DNA of 26,492 bases, from assembly GCA_021779205.1 (NCBI GenBank), contig JAJYBE010000005.1:1-26492 (forward strand), in the 5' to 3' direction. Below are positions 7,773-14,772 of the stretch, in pieces. Both the position numbers and the translations under genes were made by a program. Each line of letters starts with the position of its first letter. Within the stretch, counting starts at the first letter, position 1. Source of the DNA: a bacterium (lineage in GTDB: Bacteria; Patescibacteriota; Minisyncoccia; Moranbacterales; UBA2206). The notes under the pieces were generated by a model. The model did not search any database. It was given only the letters and a program-made list of their open reading frames with translations, and was not told where the DNA came from.

Positions 7773-9198
7773 ATTCTTCTACACCCCTCTTGCTAATTAT
7801 ACTTGTTATTTCTGAAGTTTCCACTGCCCTCAACAGCCATAAGGCCAAAACATACACACACACACTGCCAAAGCCTAATAAATAAAAATTGTTCGCATGA
7901 AAAAGAAACAAAAATCCCGCCATTATTAAACCAGAAAGCAATATTCTTGTGATTTTTTCCACGCGAGGAAAATAATTCAACTGCTTGAAAACAAGATAGC
8001 CTGTGGCTATCGCCACAAAAGCCTCTGTTGCAAAAGAGGTTGCAGCGGCAGCCACATAGGAAAAGAGGGGGATAAGAACCAGGTTTGCAAGCGCATTAAA
8101 AACTGCCGCAAAGGTTAATATATACATCAACTTTTTTTGTAAATTTCCGGCAATTAAAATCGCATTAAAAAGATTACTGAAAAATATCGCTGTCATGGCA
8201 AAAACCAAAATCCGCAAAACCAAAGCCGATTCAGAAAATCCGGCACCACCAATAAGATAGATTAGCCCGTTAGAAAGGAAAAGCGTACCAACAACGAGAG
8301 GAACGGTAAGGAGAGCGAAGACTTTGAAAGTTTTATTGGAAATATCGAAAAACCTCTTTTTATCGCTAAAAATGTGCTGGGAAATAATGGGAAAAATCAA
8401 CCCGACAATCATCGAGGGGAAAAAAGAAATATTCTCCAAAACCTTATAAGCTACATTATAAATTCCCACATCAGCGCTATTTTTCATTACTGATAGGAGA
8501 ATTGTATCAACTTTAAAATAAATAAACACCACGATCGCCATAATCCCAATAGGATACGACTCTGACAAGAATTGCTTCCAGTAAACGAAGTCAAATGCTA
8601 ACCTTAGTTTAATGTATTTTTTTGACCAAAAATAAACCAAACAAAAACTAACGACCATATTAAACAGCAAGGAAGTAATGATCCAAGAAAAACTTAGTCG
8701 TAATTTAACCGCCAAAATTACGATTGCAAGCTGAACCACTTTCCCTAAAAACTCGGAAATCGCTACCTTGTCCATTGCTAGGCTTTTTTGAAAAACTCCA
8801 TTCAATATCTGGTAGCTGGAAGAAAAAATCAATGAAGCTGCAATAATTATAATGCCACATTTAACCTCTTGCGAGTAGGGTAAAAATAAAATTATGAAAA
8901 ATGAAAGTAGAAAAATCGCTAGAGAAGAAATGATCCGCATCGAAAAAGCATTGGCCATGATCTCCTCCTCATTCGCCCCTGGACGAGAAATCTCCCTTGT
9001 TGAAAATTGATACAACCCAAAATCAGAAACAGCTGAAAAAAAAGAAAGAAAAGCAAGAACAGTTGCGTAATCTCCAAACCCTCCTTTGCCTAAATAGCGC
9101 GTAATAAAACCAATTACAGCAAGAGCAAGTGCCGTTGAAAGAATCTTCGAAATACTGCTAACAAGCACATTATAGGCTATTTTTCTGGCAATAACCAT
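7747..9198 (-). CDS. Wzx-type polysaccharide/oligosaccharide flippase (MOP superfamily)
   Basis: The protein has 483 residues with about 12-14 hydrophobic segments spread along the chain and a positively charged N-terminus. The start region (SSISKILSTALALAVIGFITRYLG, then GGFGDYATVLAF) and DFGLYQFSTREISR match the N-terminal domain of polysaccharide biosynthesis proteins of the MOP flippase superfamily. These move undecaprenyl-linked glycan units from the inner to the outer leaflet. The next genes downstream are two glycosyltransferases and two Wzy/ligase-type proteins, which fit a Wzx/Wzy-style pathway. No nucleotide-sugar synthesis gene or initiating sugar-phosphate transferase is in the window, so the pathway is incomplete here. 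It starts 52 nt after jag with no Shine-Dalgarno. Confidence 0.88.
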   Translation of the reverse strand: MVIARKIAYNVLVSSISKILSTALALAVIGFITRYLGKGGFGDYATVLAFLSFFSAVSDFGLYQFSTREISRPGANEEEIMANAFSMRIISSLAIFLLSFFIILFLPYSQEVKCGIIIIAASLIFSSSYQILNGVFQKSLAMDKVAISEFLGKVVQLAIVILAVKLRLSFSWIITSLLFNMVVSFCLVYFWSKKYIKLRLAFDFVYWKQFLSESYPIGIMAIVVFIYFKVDTILLSVMKNSADVGIYNVAYKVLENISFFPSMIVGLIFPIISQHIFSDKKRFFDISNKTFKVFALLTVPLVVGTLFLSNGLIYLIGGAGFSESALVLRILVFAMTAIFFSNLFNAILIAGNLQKKLMYILTFAAVFNALANLVLIPLFSYVAAAATSFATEAFVAIATGYLVFKQLNYFPRVEKITRILLSGLIMAGFLFLFHANNFYLLGFGSVCVYVLALWLLRAVETSEITSIISKRGVEEYENPISES

Positions 9199-9250
9199 AG
9201 AAAATAAATTTAAAGTTTCAAACCTGTCATTCTTGAGAGCAAATTAAAAA

Positions 9251-9724
9251 TCATTGCTCCAGAGACCTGATTACAATCCTGCGCAACTCACCCTCGCCAA
9301 CACTTTCTGTTCTGATTTGATCGTTCTTGGAAAGTTCCATATGCACAATTCTCCGCTCATAAGCAGTCATAGGCCTCATTACAACCTCCTTCTTTCCAGT
9401 CACCACTTCCTCAGCTAAATTTTTAGCTAAACGCACAATTGAATCATTTTTTTCCTGACGATAAGAATTAACATCCAGGATAAAATTTACCGGCGCCTCT
9501 ATGCGTTTTCGAATAATTACTCGCACAATATGTTGCAAAGATTGCAAGTTCATTCCATATTGTCCAATCAAGAAATTAGAATCCTCAGTTTTAATGTTAC
9601 AAATAATGGCATCCCCGCCCTCCTCCTGCCCCTCTCTTATTCCAATCGTTGCAACAAAGCCCATCTTTGCAATTAACTCATCAACGATCGTCGTGATTTC
9701 TTTTTCCAACAACTCTCTTTCCAT
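9251..9724 (-). CDS. jag: Jag/KhpB-type RNA-binding protein (KH + R3H domains)
   Basis: The protein has 157 residues. A KH-type domain with GQYG (54-57) in the loop and a C-terminal R3H domain (Arg124-x3-His128 in YERRIVHMEL) identify the Jag/KhpB family of RNA-binding proteins. These affect cell-wall growth and division in other bacteria, partly through RNA binding. The usual N-terminal Jag_N domain and long linker are absent: the chain goes almost directly into KH. It lies in the conserved place after yidC in the rpmH-rnpA-yidC-jag order, 65 nt downstream of yidC, and ends in TGA. The family call is very safe; the regulatory targets are unknown. Confidence 0.92.
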   Translation of the reverse strand: MERELLEKEITTIVDELIAKMGFVATIGIREGQEEGGDAIICNIKTEDSNFLIGQYGMNLQSLQHIVRVIIRKRIEAPVNFILDVNSYRQEKNDSIVRLAKNLAEEVVTGKKEVVMRPMTAYERRIVHMELSKNDQIRTESVGEGELRRIVIRSLEQ

Positions 9725-9789
9725 CTGATTTAATTAGCCCACATCCGCCAGTCCCTTCTACCCAGCGCCAATTTGAGCTTATTTAAAAT

Positions 9790-10578
9790 TTACAATTTAA
9801 CAGGCACATTCTTTAGTTTTTCCAGATATTCTTGCTGCGCAATCATAAATAAAGTAGAAACCAACCAATACAGGGCGAGTCCGGCTGGAAACTTGATTCC
9901 AATAAATAAAGTCATAACCGGAGCAAGATAAAGCATCTGTTTGGACATAATTTGCGCAAAATCTTGGTCTTTTCCATCCTTTTTGTCTGGCTTATTTTCC
10001 TTGTCTTTCTGACTCTTCGTCGCCATAAGCATTTTTGTCTGAATATACTGCGCTCCAGCAGCCAAAATTATTATAATAATATGAGCAACATTTCCCGCGC
10101 TGAAATTTTTAAAATCCACTATACTTGAAAGATCGATTAGCCCTAAAAAAAGATGATTTATCTGACCGGGATTATGTACAAATAAATACAAATCTCCACC
10201 ATTAACCATTAATCCATTCTTGGAAATATTAAACAGTACACGATAAATTGCAATCAAAAATATTAACTGGAAAATCATAGGAAGACAGCCAGAGAAAGGA
10301 TTAGCCTTATTCTCTTTATAAAACTCCATCAGCGCCTTACTCTGTTTTTCTTTGTCATTTTTATATTTATCTTGAATCGCCTTTATCTTGGGCTGTAATT
10401 CCTGCATTTTCTTTTGCGATTCAATTTGCTTTTTGCTCAGTGGAACAAGGAGTAACTTGATAAATACCGTAACTAAGACAATTGCAACACCAAAATCATG
10501 CAACGGAACAATATTATAGGTAAAAATTAACAGATTGTAAATTGGCTGGTATACAAATTCATTAAATAAAAATGCCAT
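9790..10578 (-). CDS. yidC: YidC/Oxa1 membrane protein insertase, short form
   Basis: The protein has 262 residues, without the large periplasmic domain of proteobacterial YidC. The conserved 60KD_IMP core is clear: a first TM around residues 28-47, the coiled loop KKMQELQPKIKAIQDKYK, then NPFSGCLPMIFQ (about 93-104), and later TM helices ending in ALYWLVSTLF. It inserts proteins into the cytoplasmic membrane, alone or with SecYEG. The residue that is normally the essential positive charge in the hydrophilic groove (Arg in TxxxRxxxxPL) is a lysine here (Lys41, in TVFIKLLLVPL), which keeps the charge. A charged insertion rich in Lys/Asp (about 185-205) sits in a cytoplasmic loop. There is no lipobox Cys at the start. 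It follows rnpA by 12 nt. Confidence 0.95.
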   Translation of the reverse strand: MAFLFNEFVYQPIYNLLIFTYNIVPLHDFGVAIVLVTVFIKLLLVPLSKKQIESQKKMQELQPKIKAIQDKYKNDKEKQSKALMEFYKENKANPFSGCLPMIFQLIFLIAIYRVLFNISKNGLMVNGGDLYLFVHNPGQINHLFLGLIDLSSIVDFKNFSAGNVAHIIIIILAAGAQYIQTKMLMATKSQKDKENKPDKKDGKDQDFAQIMSKQMLYLAPVMTLFIGIKFPAGLALYWLVSTLFMIAQQEYLEKLKNVPVKL

Positions 10579-10590
10579 TTTTTGTTTGCC

Positions 10591-10953
10591 CTAACTGCTT
10601 TTTACAGTTGGGGATAAATTGTTAATTACACCACTCTTTGAAAGACTTTTCTCTAATTTAATAAGTAGGTCGTTTTTTTCATTAGCACCTTTTTGCACAA
10701 TAACGACAATATCCGCACATGACCCCATTTTCCCCAAATTTACCCGAAAAAACTCCCTTATTTGACGCTTGATTCTATTTCTCTCAACCGCTTTGGGAGA
10801 AAACTTCACACCCACTGATATTCCCAACCTCATCACACCCAAATCATTCTTTTTAATCTTCAAGACTATTTTGTCAAAAGATTGCGTCTTTCCATAACGA
10901 CAAACTGCCCCAAAATCAGCCTTCTTCCTAATCCTGTTTTTTTTTGGTAGCAT
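10591..10953 (-). CDS. rnpA: Ribonuclease P protein component
   Basis: The protein has 120 residues, the normal length for RnpA, and is basic. It begins MLPKKNRIRKKADF, with the family RNR motif in ERNRIKRQIREFFR (about 58-71) and the preceding GISVGVKFSPKAV strand. It binds the RNase P RNA and helps to mature tRNA 5' ends. The RNA subunit gene (rnpB) is not in this window. It lies 24 nt after rpmH and 12 nt before yidC, the standard bacterial order. An AAGG stretch just before the ATG is at best a weak ribosome binding site. Confidence 0.95.
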   Translation of the reverse strand: MLPKKNRIRKKADFGAVCRYGKTQSFDKIVLKIKKNDLGVMRLGISVGVKFSPKAVERNRIKRQIREFFRVNLGKMGSCADIVVIVQKGANEKNDLLIKLEKSLSKSGVINNLSPTVKSS

Positions 10954-10977
10954 CGCCTTTTTTCGAAAGATTAAAGC

Positions 10978-11115
10978 TTAAACGGTTGTCAGCTTCGCAC
11001 GACCTTTTCTTCTGCGAGCTTTTAGCACGTTTTTTCCCGAAGGAGTGCTATTTCTCTCGATAAAACCATGGTTTCTTTTTCTTTTAATACTCTTGGGTTT
11101 ATACGTTACACTCAT
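10978..11115 (-). CDS. rpmH: 50S ribosomal protein L34
   Basis: This small gene encodes 45 residues: ATG at 11113-11115 and TAA at 10978-10980. The chain begins MSVTYKPKSIKRKRNHGF and continues with the L34 signature of a Ser/Thr-Pro-x-Gly turn, then VLKARRRKGRAKLT, matching the family through its whole length and its very basic composition. L34 is part of the large ribosomal subunit. It is the first gene of the leftward run rpmH-rnpA-yidC-jag and is transcribed away from dnaA, as in many bacterial origins. No Shine-Dalgarno is visible before the ATG. Confidence 0.96.
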   Translation of the reverse strand: MSVTYKPKSIKRKRNHGFIERNSTPSGKNVLKARRRKGRAKLTTV

Positions 11116-11155
11116 TTGTTTTTTAAGTTAAACTATTTACAACTAACCAATTGAA

Positions 11156-11184
11156 AGCTTATCAATTATTCAATAAAAAGTCAA
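11156..11184 (-). promoter_or_regulatory. Candidate promoter for the rpmH operon
   Basis: On the minus strand TTGACT (plus 11179-11184) and TAAGCT (plus 11156-11161) are separated by exactly 17 nt. This would place a transcription start near 11149, about 35 nt before the rpmH ATG. The -35 box is good and the -10 box is weak, so other start sites in this AT-rich region are possible. Confidence 0.3.
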
Positions 11185-11496
11185 TTAAAAAGGACTTTTT
11201 GGAAAAATATATCATACAGAAAAAACAAGTCCCGCAATTAACCCAAACAACATTCCCGCAAATACTTAAAATTAAATTCTCTCCAGATTAGCACTTTTTT
11301 TAAGCGTAGATTTCAACACCAACAAAAACAAAGTGCTATTGGCTTTTTAGTTAAATATTTAATTCTAAACAAGCTTAAATAAGAAAATACAGTTAAAGCT
11401 ATTGCTTTTTTGACACTTTTATATTAGCCTTGAATTATATTCACAGTTTATCAACAAATTCTTCTCTTTTTCCTAATATGCTCCCATTTCTTCCTA

Positions 11497-11505
11497 TGCT
11501 ATACT
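11497..11505 (+). promoter_or_regulatory. Candidate extended -10 promoter element for dnaA
   Basis: TGCTATACT is an extended -10 (TG-n-TATACT) with no good -35 at 16-18 nt upstream. A start near 11512 would give a leader of about 80 nt that includes the 11550-11569 hairpin. Support is from the motif only. Confidence 0.35.
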
Positions 11506-11549
11506 TTTTTTAATACACAATAAAAAAACAAAAAATCTTCCTGTTTTCA

Positions 11550-11569
11550 GGTTATTTTTATAAATAACC
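11550..11569 (+). repeat. Hairpin/inverted repeat in the dnaA leader
   Basis: GGTTATTT and AAATAACC form a perfect 8-bp inverted repeat around a TTAT loop, ending 25 nt before the dnaA ATG. It is not followed by a T-run, so it is not a typical terminator. It could be an RNA hairpin near the translation start or a palindromic protein site. Confidence 0.5.
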
Positions 11570-11594
11570 AATCATTAACTTTTTTATTAAAAAA

Positions 11595-12977
11595 ATGCAA
11601 AGCGAAGAACTTTGGCAAACAGCCCTTAGCGAAATAGAACTTTTTATTTCTAAGGCCAACTTTATCACTTGGTTTAAAAACACTAAAATTGTTTCCAATG
11701 CAGATGGAATGATTGTTATTAGCGTTCCCAATGGTTTTGCAAAAGAATGGTTGGAGAACAAATACAATTCCTATATCCTAAAGGCGCTTAAAAACATTCA
11801 ACCAGACATCAAAATGGTTTCTTGTGTAATTGCAACACCAAAAGAAAACCAACTACCCCCAAAAAGAGAGGTAATGGTTGATGCAATCGTTGCTCCAAAA
11901 AACTATAATCAAAAATATCAAGAGAAAAAAACATTCTCAGTGAATTTGGAAAACAACCTTAATCCCAAATATGTTTTTGAAAAATTTATTGTTGGTGGAA
12001 ATAATGAACTTGCACATGCGGCCTGCGTTGCTGTTTCTCAAAATTTAGGTAAAATATACAATCCACTATTCATCTATGGCGGAGTTGGTCTTGGCAAAAC
12101 CCATTTAATCCAATCTATTGGCAATGAAATTTTACGCAAAGACCCTAATTTTAAAGTAAAATATATCACTTCAGAAAGATTCACCTCGGAGCTAATTAGC
12201 TCACTTCAGGAGCAAAAAATTAATGAATTCAAAGAGTATTATCAAAAAATAGACATCTTAATTATTGATGATATCCAATTTATTTCTGGCAAAGAAAAAA
12301 CTCAGGAAGAATTTTTCCATATTTTCAACTACCTCTACCAATTAAATAAACAAATCGTGCTTAGTAGTGATCGCCCACCGAAAGCTATTCAAATCCTTGA
12401 GGAAAGATTACGCTCTCGTTTTGAAGGTGGTATGATTGCTGACGTCTCAAAGCCAGATCTAGAAACAAGACTTGCTATTCTACAAAAAAAGGTGGCTGAT
12501 GAAAATTTGGAAATTAACCAAGAAGCTCTTAATTTTATTGCCACAAATATTAAAAACAATATTCGCGAGCTAGAGGGAGCGCTAAATAGGCTTATTGTAT
12601 CAGCACAGCTCACTAAAAAAGAAATTACCCTAGAATTTGCCACAAATCAACTATCAGAACTAATTTCAAGCGGAAAAAAGAAGGGTATTACTTATAAACA
12701 AATTCTTAAAGCTATTTCCTCTTTTTATGATATAACTATTGACGATCTAATACTTAAGAATCGTAAAAAAGAAGTTGTTCGCCCGAGACAAATCGCTATG
12801 TATCTCATGCGCAGTGAATTACAGTTTTCCTATCCAGGCATTGGAGAGAAATTGGGCGGACGAGATCACACCACTGCCATTCATGCTTATGAAAAGATTT
12901 CCAAAAACCTCCTAAGTGACGAAAAATTATCAGAAGAAGTTAGTCAGATTCGCGAACAAATATATAAAATAGATTAA
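11595..12977 (+). CDS. dnaA: Chromosomal replication initiator DnaA
   Basis: The protein has 460 residues and all four DnaA domains. Domain I (about 1-70) begins LWQTALSEIEL and contains the ITWFKNT helix. A linker follows, and the AAA+ domain III starts near NLNPKYVFEKFIVGGNN (about 121-136). Walker A is GGVGLGKT (162-169) and Walker B is IIDDIQF (about 223-229). Domain IV ends with the DnaA signature around LGGRDHTTAIHAYEK (from residue 420), which reads the DnaA box. ATP-bound DnaA opens the origin; the boxes at 12994-13192 lie immediately downstream. No Shine-Dalgarno precedes the ATG. By the strand bias of the region dnaA is transcribed toward the presumed origin, opposite to the leftward fork. 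Confidence 0.98.
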   Translation: MQSEELWQTALSEIELFISKANFITWFKNTKIVSNADGMIVISVPNGFAKEWLENKYNSYILKALKNIQPDIKMVSCVIATPKENQLPPKREVMVDAIVAPKNYNQKYQEKKTFSVNLENNLNPKYVFEKFIVGGNNELAHAACVAVSQNLGKIYNPLFIYGGVGLGKTHLIQSIGNEILRKDPNFKVKYITSERFTSELISSLQEQKINEFKEYYQKIDILIIDDIQFISGKEKTQEEFFHIFNYLYQLNKQIVLSSDRPPKAIQILEERLRSRFEGGMIADVSKPDLETRLAILQKKVADENLEINQEALNFIATNIKNNIRELEGALNRLIVSAQLTKKEITLEFATNQLSELISSGKKKGITYKQILKAISSFYDITIDDLILKNRKKEVVRPRQIAMYLMRSELQFSYPGIGEKLGGRDHTTAIHAYEKISKNLLSDEKLSEEVSQIREQIYKID

Positions 12978-12993
12978 TCAAATAGGTATAAAT

Positions 12994-13002
12994 TGTGGAT
13001 AA
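12994..13002 (-). promoter_or_regulatory. DnaA box (perfect, inverted)
   Basis: TGTGGATAA on the plus strand is TTATCCACA on the minus strand, the consensus site for DnaA domain IV. It lies 17 nt after the dnaA stop codon and faces the other boxes. Confidence 0.8.
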
Positions 13003-13130
13003 ATTGTTTTAAATCAGAGAAAAATCACTGATTAACCATAAATTTTTCCTGTTTATTTCCTTAGTAAATTAAAACCATATCCACATTCACCATAAAATAA
13101 TATCGGTTTATCCCTATATAAAAATAAAAG

Positions 13131-13139
13131 TTATCCACA
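13131..13139 (+). promoter_or_regulatory. DnaA box (perfect)
   Basis: TTATCCACA, an exact consensus match, in the dnaA-dnaN gap, 44 nt upstream of the next perfect box. Confidence 0.82.
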
Positions 13140-13183
13140 AATTATTCCTCCATTTTTCCTCCAATTAAAGCCATTAATCATAT

Positions 13184-13192
13184 TTATCCACA
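13184..13192 (+). promoter_or_regulatory. DnaA box (perfect), next to the AT-rich tract
   Basis: TTATCCACA, an exact consensus match. It is the last box before the very AT-rich stretch 13201-13256, the position expected for the box from which DnaA loads onto the unwinding region. Confidence 0.82.
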
Positions 13193-13256
13193 ATAACTCA
13201 TTTTTTAATAATAATAGTAAGAGTTTTATATTAATTAATAAAATAATAATACTTAT

Positions 13257-14417
13257 ATGAAATTAATTTGCACTCAGGATAATTTTAGAAAAGCTATTAT
13301 CAATTCAGAAAAAATTGTTTCCAAGCAAAATACATTACCAATCCTAAATAATATTCTTTTAGAAGCAAACAAAAATTATCTAAAAATATCTGCTACTAAT
13401 TTAGAAATTGGAATTGAAGTGAAGATTGGTGCAAGAATAGAAAAAGAAGGAAGGATTACGATTCCTGCAAGGCTTTTGAGTAATTTTTCTACAAACTTAA
13501 CTGAAGGAGAAAATATGGATATTGAGGTGATTAATCAAGATTTGAAAATAAAAAATGGTTCAACGAAAGCAGTGATTAAGGGTTTTTCAGCAGAGGATTT
13601 TCCTTTGATTCCACAAAAAAATACCGAATTCGTTTTAAATATTGGAATTGATAAATTAAAAGATATTTTTTCTAAAATCCTTATTGCTGTTGCGCATAAT
13701 GAAGCGAGACAGGAACTTACTGGAATGAATATTATTTTTGGGGAGAAGGAGTTGTTTTTTGCGGCGACAGATGGTTTCCGGCTTTCTGAATATATTTTGA
13801 AAATTAGTGAAGATGAGGTAAATAAAGAATATTATTCAGAGTTTCGAGAAAAAACTAAAAATATTATTGTGCCAATCAATACTTTAACAGAGTTAAATCG
13901 TATTATTTCTAATAATCTAGATGGTGTGACTGTTAAGGTGTTTATTGAAGAGGGGCAAATTTTCTTTGAGTTTGATGGGATAAAAATAGTCTCGCGCCTT
14001 ATTAATGGGAAATATCCGGAATATAAGCATATTATGCCGGAAAATTATAAGACGATTATTATTGGTGATAAAAAAGTTTTACAAAATGCGCTAAAGATTG
14101 CAGGGGTTTTTGTGAATAATAAGTCAAATGAAGTTGTGTTGAAAATTGACACAGAGGGAAGGAATATTTTTATTGATACTAAGAGTGTAGAAGTGGGTGA
14201 AAACTCCACTCAAATCAATTTTGAAGTTCAAGGTGAATCTCAGGAGATTGTTTTTAATTTAAAATATTTAATAGAGGGAATTAATGTGGTGACGACGAAT
14301 AAATTAGCTTTACTTGCTAATAATGATTCTTCGCCAGTGGCAATTCGTGAATTTTTTGATGGTACAAAAGAGGTTTTGACCGATTTTACTTATATTATTA
14401 TGCCTATAAAAAATTAA
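13257..14417 (+). CDS. dnaN: DNA polymerase III beta subunit (sliding clamp)
   Basis: The protein has 386 residues, slightly longer than the common 365-380. The N-terminal pattern MKLICTQDNFRKAI, SKQNTLPILNNILLEA and ATNLEIGIE is characteristic of DnaN. The middle domain has the TDGFRLSEY motif, and the C-terminus is IIMPIKN, the equivalent of the usual MPxR-type end. It forms the dimeric ring that holds the replicative polymerase on DNA and docks other repair and replication proteins. It lies directly after the origin and 9 nt before a DciA-like gene, so both are probably cotranscribed. Its plus strand is G-rich, in contrast to dnaA. No Shine-Dalgarno is visible. Confidence 0.97.
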   Translation: MKLICTQDNFRKAIINSEKIVSKQNTLPILNNILLEANKNYLKISATNLEIGIEVKIGARIEKEGRITIPARLLSNFSTNLTEGENMDIEVINQDLKIKNGSTKAVIKGFSAEDFPLIPQKNTEFVLNIGIDKLKDIFSKILIAVAHNEARQELTGMNIIFGEKELFFAATDGFRLSEYILKISEDEVNKEYYSEFREKTKNIIVPINTLTELNRIISNNLDGVTVKVFIEEGQIFFEFDGIKIVSRLINGKYPEYKHIMPENYKTIIIGDKKVLQNALKIAGVFVNNKSNEVVLKIDTEGRNIFIDTKSVEVGENSTQINFEVQGESQEIVFNLKYLIEGINVVTTNKLALLANNDSSPVAIREFFDGTKEVLTDFTYIIMPIKN

Positions 14418-14426
14418 AACCTAAAA

Positions 14427-14708
14427 ATGAAAGCGCTTGGGGATATTTTAAATAATAGAAAGATTCAAAAAAGACAAATCCTTGATGATAAGACTGTTTT
14501 TTTTGTGTTTAAAAAAATAATCGAAGAAGAATTTGGCCAAATAGGTAAATCTAAATTCACCCCAGATTATTTTGCAAAAAAAAGATTATTTGTCAAAGCG
14601 CAAAATAGCGCATGGTCAGCAGAATTTTGGACAAATAAAGCTAGAATTATTAAAAAAATTAATAAAGAACTTGGGGAAGATGGGGTGGAGGATGTTAAAA
14701 TAAAATAA
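14427..14708 (+). CDS. DciA-like (DUF721) protein, putative replicative helicase loader
   Basis: The protein has 93 residues. After an N-terminal helix (about 25-40), the pattern LFVKAQNSAWSAEF, then a helix with KARIIKKINKELG and a final strand VEDVKIK, is the core of the DUF721 family, now known as DciA. DciA loads the DnaB helicase in bacteria that lack DnaC or DnaI. Here it sits 9 nt after dnaN and ends just before a strong terminator, so dnaN-dciA looks like the replication operon. It is short, containing little beyond the conserved core, which is usual for small genomes. The family call is based on the pattern of a short domain and is less secure than its neighbours. Confidence 0.7.
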   Translation: MKALGDILNNRKIQKRQILDDKTVFFVFKKIIEEEFGQIGKSKFTPDYFAKKRLFVKAQNSAWSAEFWTNKARIIKKINKELGEDGVEDVKIK

Positions 14709-14725
14709 TTTAAAATATTGAGTTG

Positions 14726-14756
14726 AAAAAAGCACCAATATTATTGGCGCTTTTTT
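14726..14756. terminator. Bidirectional rho-independent terminator
   Basis: AAAAAAGCACCAAT and ATTGGCGCTTTTTT form a 14-position stem with a single A-C mismatch and a 3-nt loop, flanked by an A-run on one side and a T-run on the other. It can stop both the plus-strand dnaN-DUF721 transcript and the minus-strand penicillin-binding-protein transcript, which converge here. Confidence 0.9.
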
Positions 14757-14772
14757 GATAGTTATGAATATG

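Larger units (their letters stand above)
11116..11594. other. Divergent rpmH-dnaA intergenic region (479 nt)
   Basis: I see no gene here on either strand. It contains the candidate rpmH promoter (11156-11184), a 9-bp inverted repeat (TAGCACTTT at 11289-11297 and AAAGTGCTA at 11330-11338, 32-nt loop), one near-match DnaA box TTATCAACA at 11448-11456, a candidate dnaA extended -10 (11497-11505) and a hairpin (11550-11569) in the presumed dnaA leader. The rest is AT-rich without recognisable structure. Its place beside dnaA makes autoregulation by DnaA possible, but only one imperfect box is visible, so the main origin is more likely on the other side of dnaA. Confidence 0.6.
12978..13256. other. 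Probable replication origin (oriC), dnaA-dnaN intergenic region
   Basis: This 279-nt gap holds three perfect DnaA boxes (TTATCCACA or its complement) at 12994-13002, 13131-13139 and 13184-13192, plus a one-mismatch box ATATCCACA at 13077-13085. After the last box comes an exceptionally AT-rich stretch (13201-13256, only 4 G/C in 56), a good candidate for the unwinding element. It includes TAATAATAATAGTAA at 13206-13220. G/C strand bias changes sign across it: in sampled 60-nt lines C exceeds G 14 to 5 inside dnaA (12301-12360), and G exceeds C 10 to 4 in dnaN (14041-14100). Position, boxes, AT-rich tract and skew agree. No clear terminator for dnaA is visible. Confidence 0.88.

Noticed and set aside
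11558..11767. 69-residue minus-strand open frame over the dnaA start
   Set aside because: It is antisense to dnaA domain I, has no recognisable motif, and its composition follows from the dnaA codons.
12978..13040. Terminator after dnaA (AATCAG at 13012-13017 and CTGATT at 13028-13033)
   Set aside because: The stem is only 6 bp with a 10-nt loop and no T-run; too weak.
13206..13220. TAATAATAATAGTAA as a DnaA-trio element
   Set aside because: The triplet rhythm is suggestive, but its phase and direction relative to the boxes do not clearly fit the known arrangement, and AT-rich DNA gives such runs by chance. Kept only as part of the AT-rich tract.
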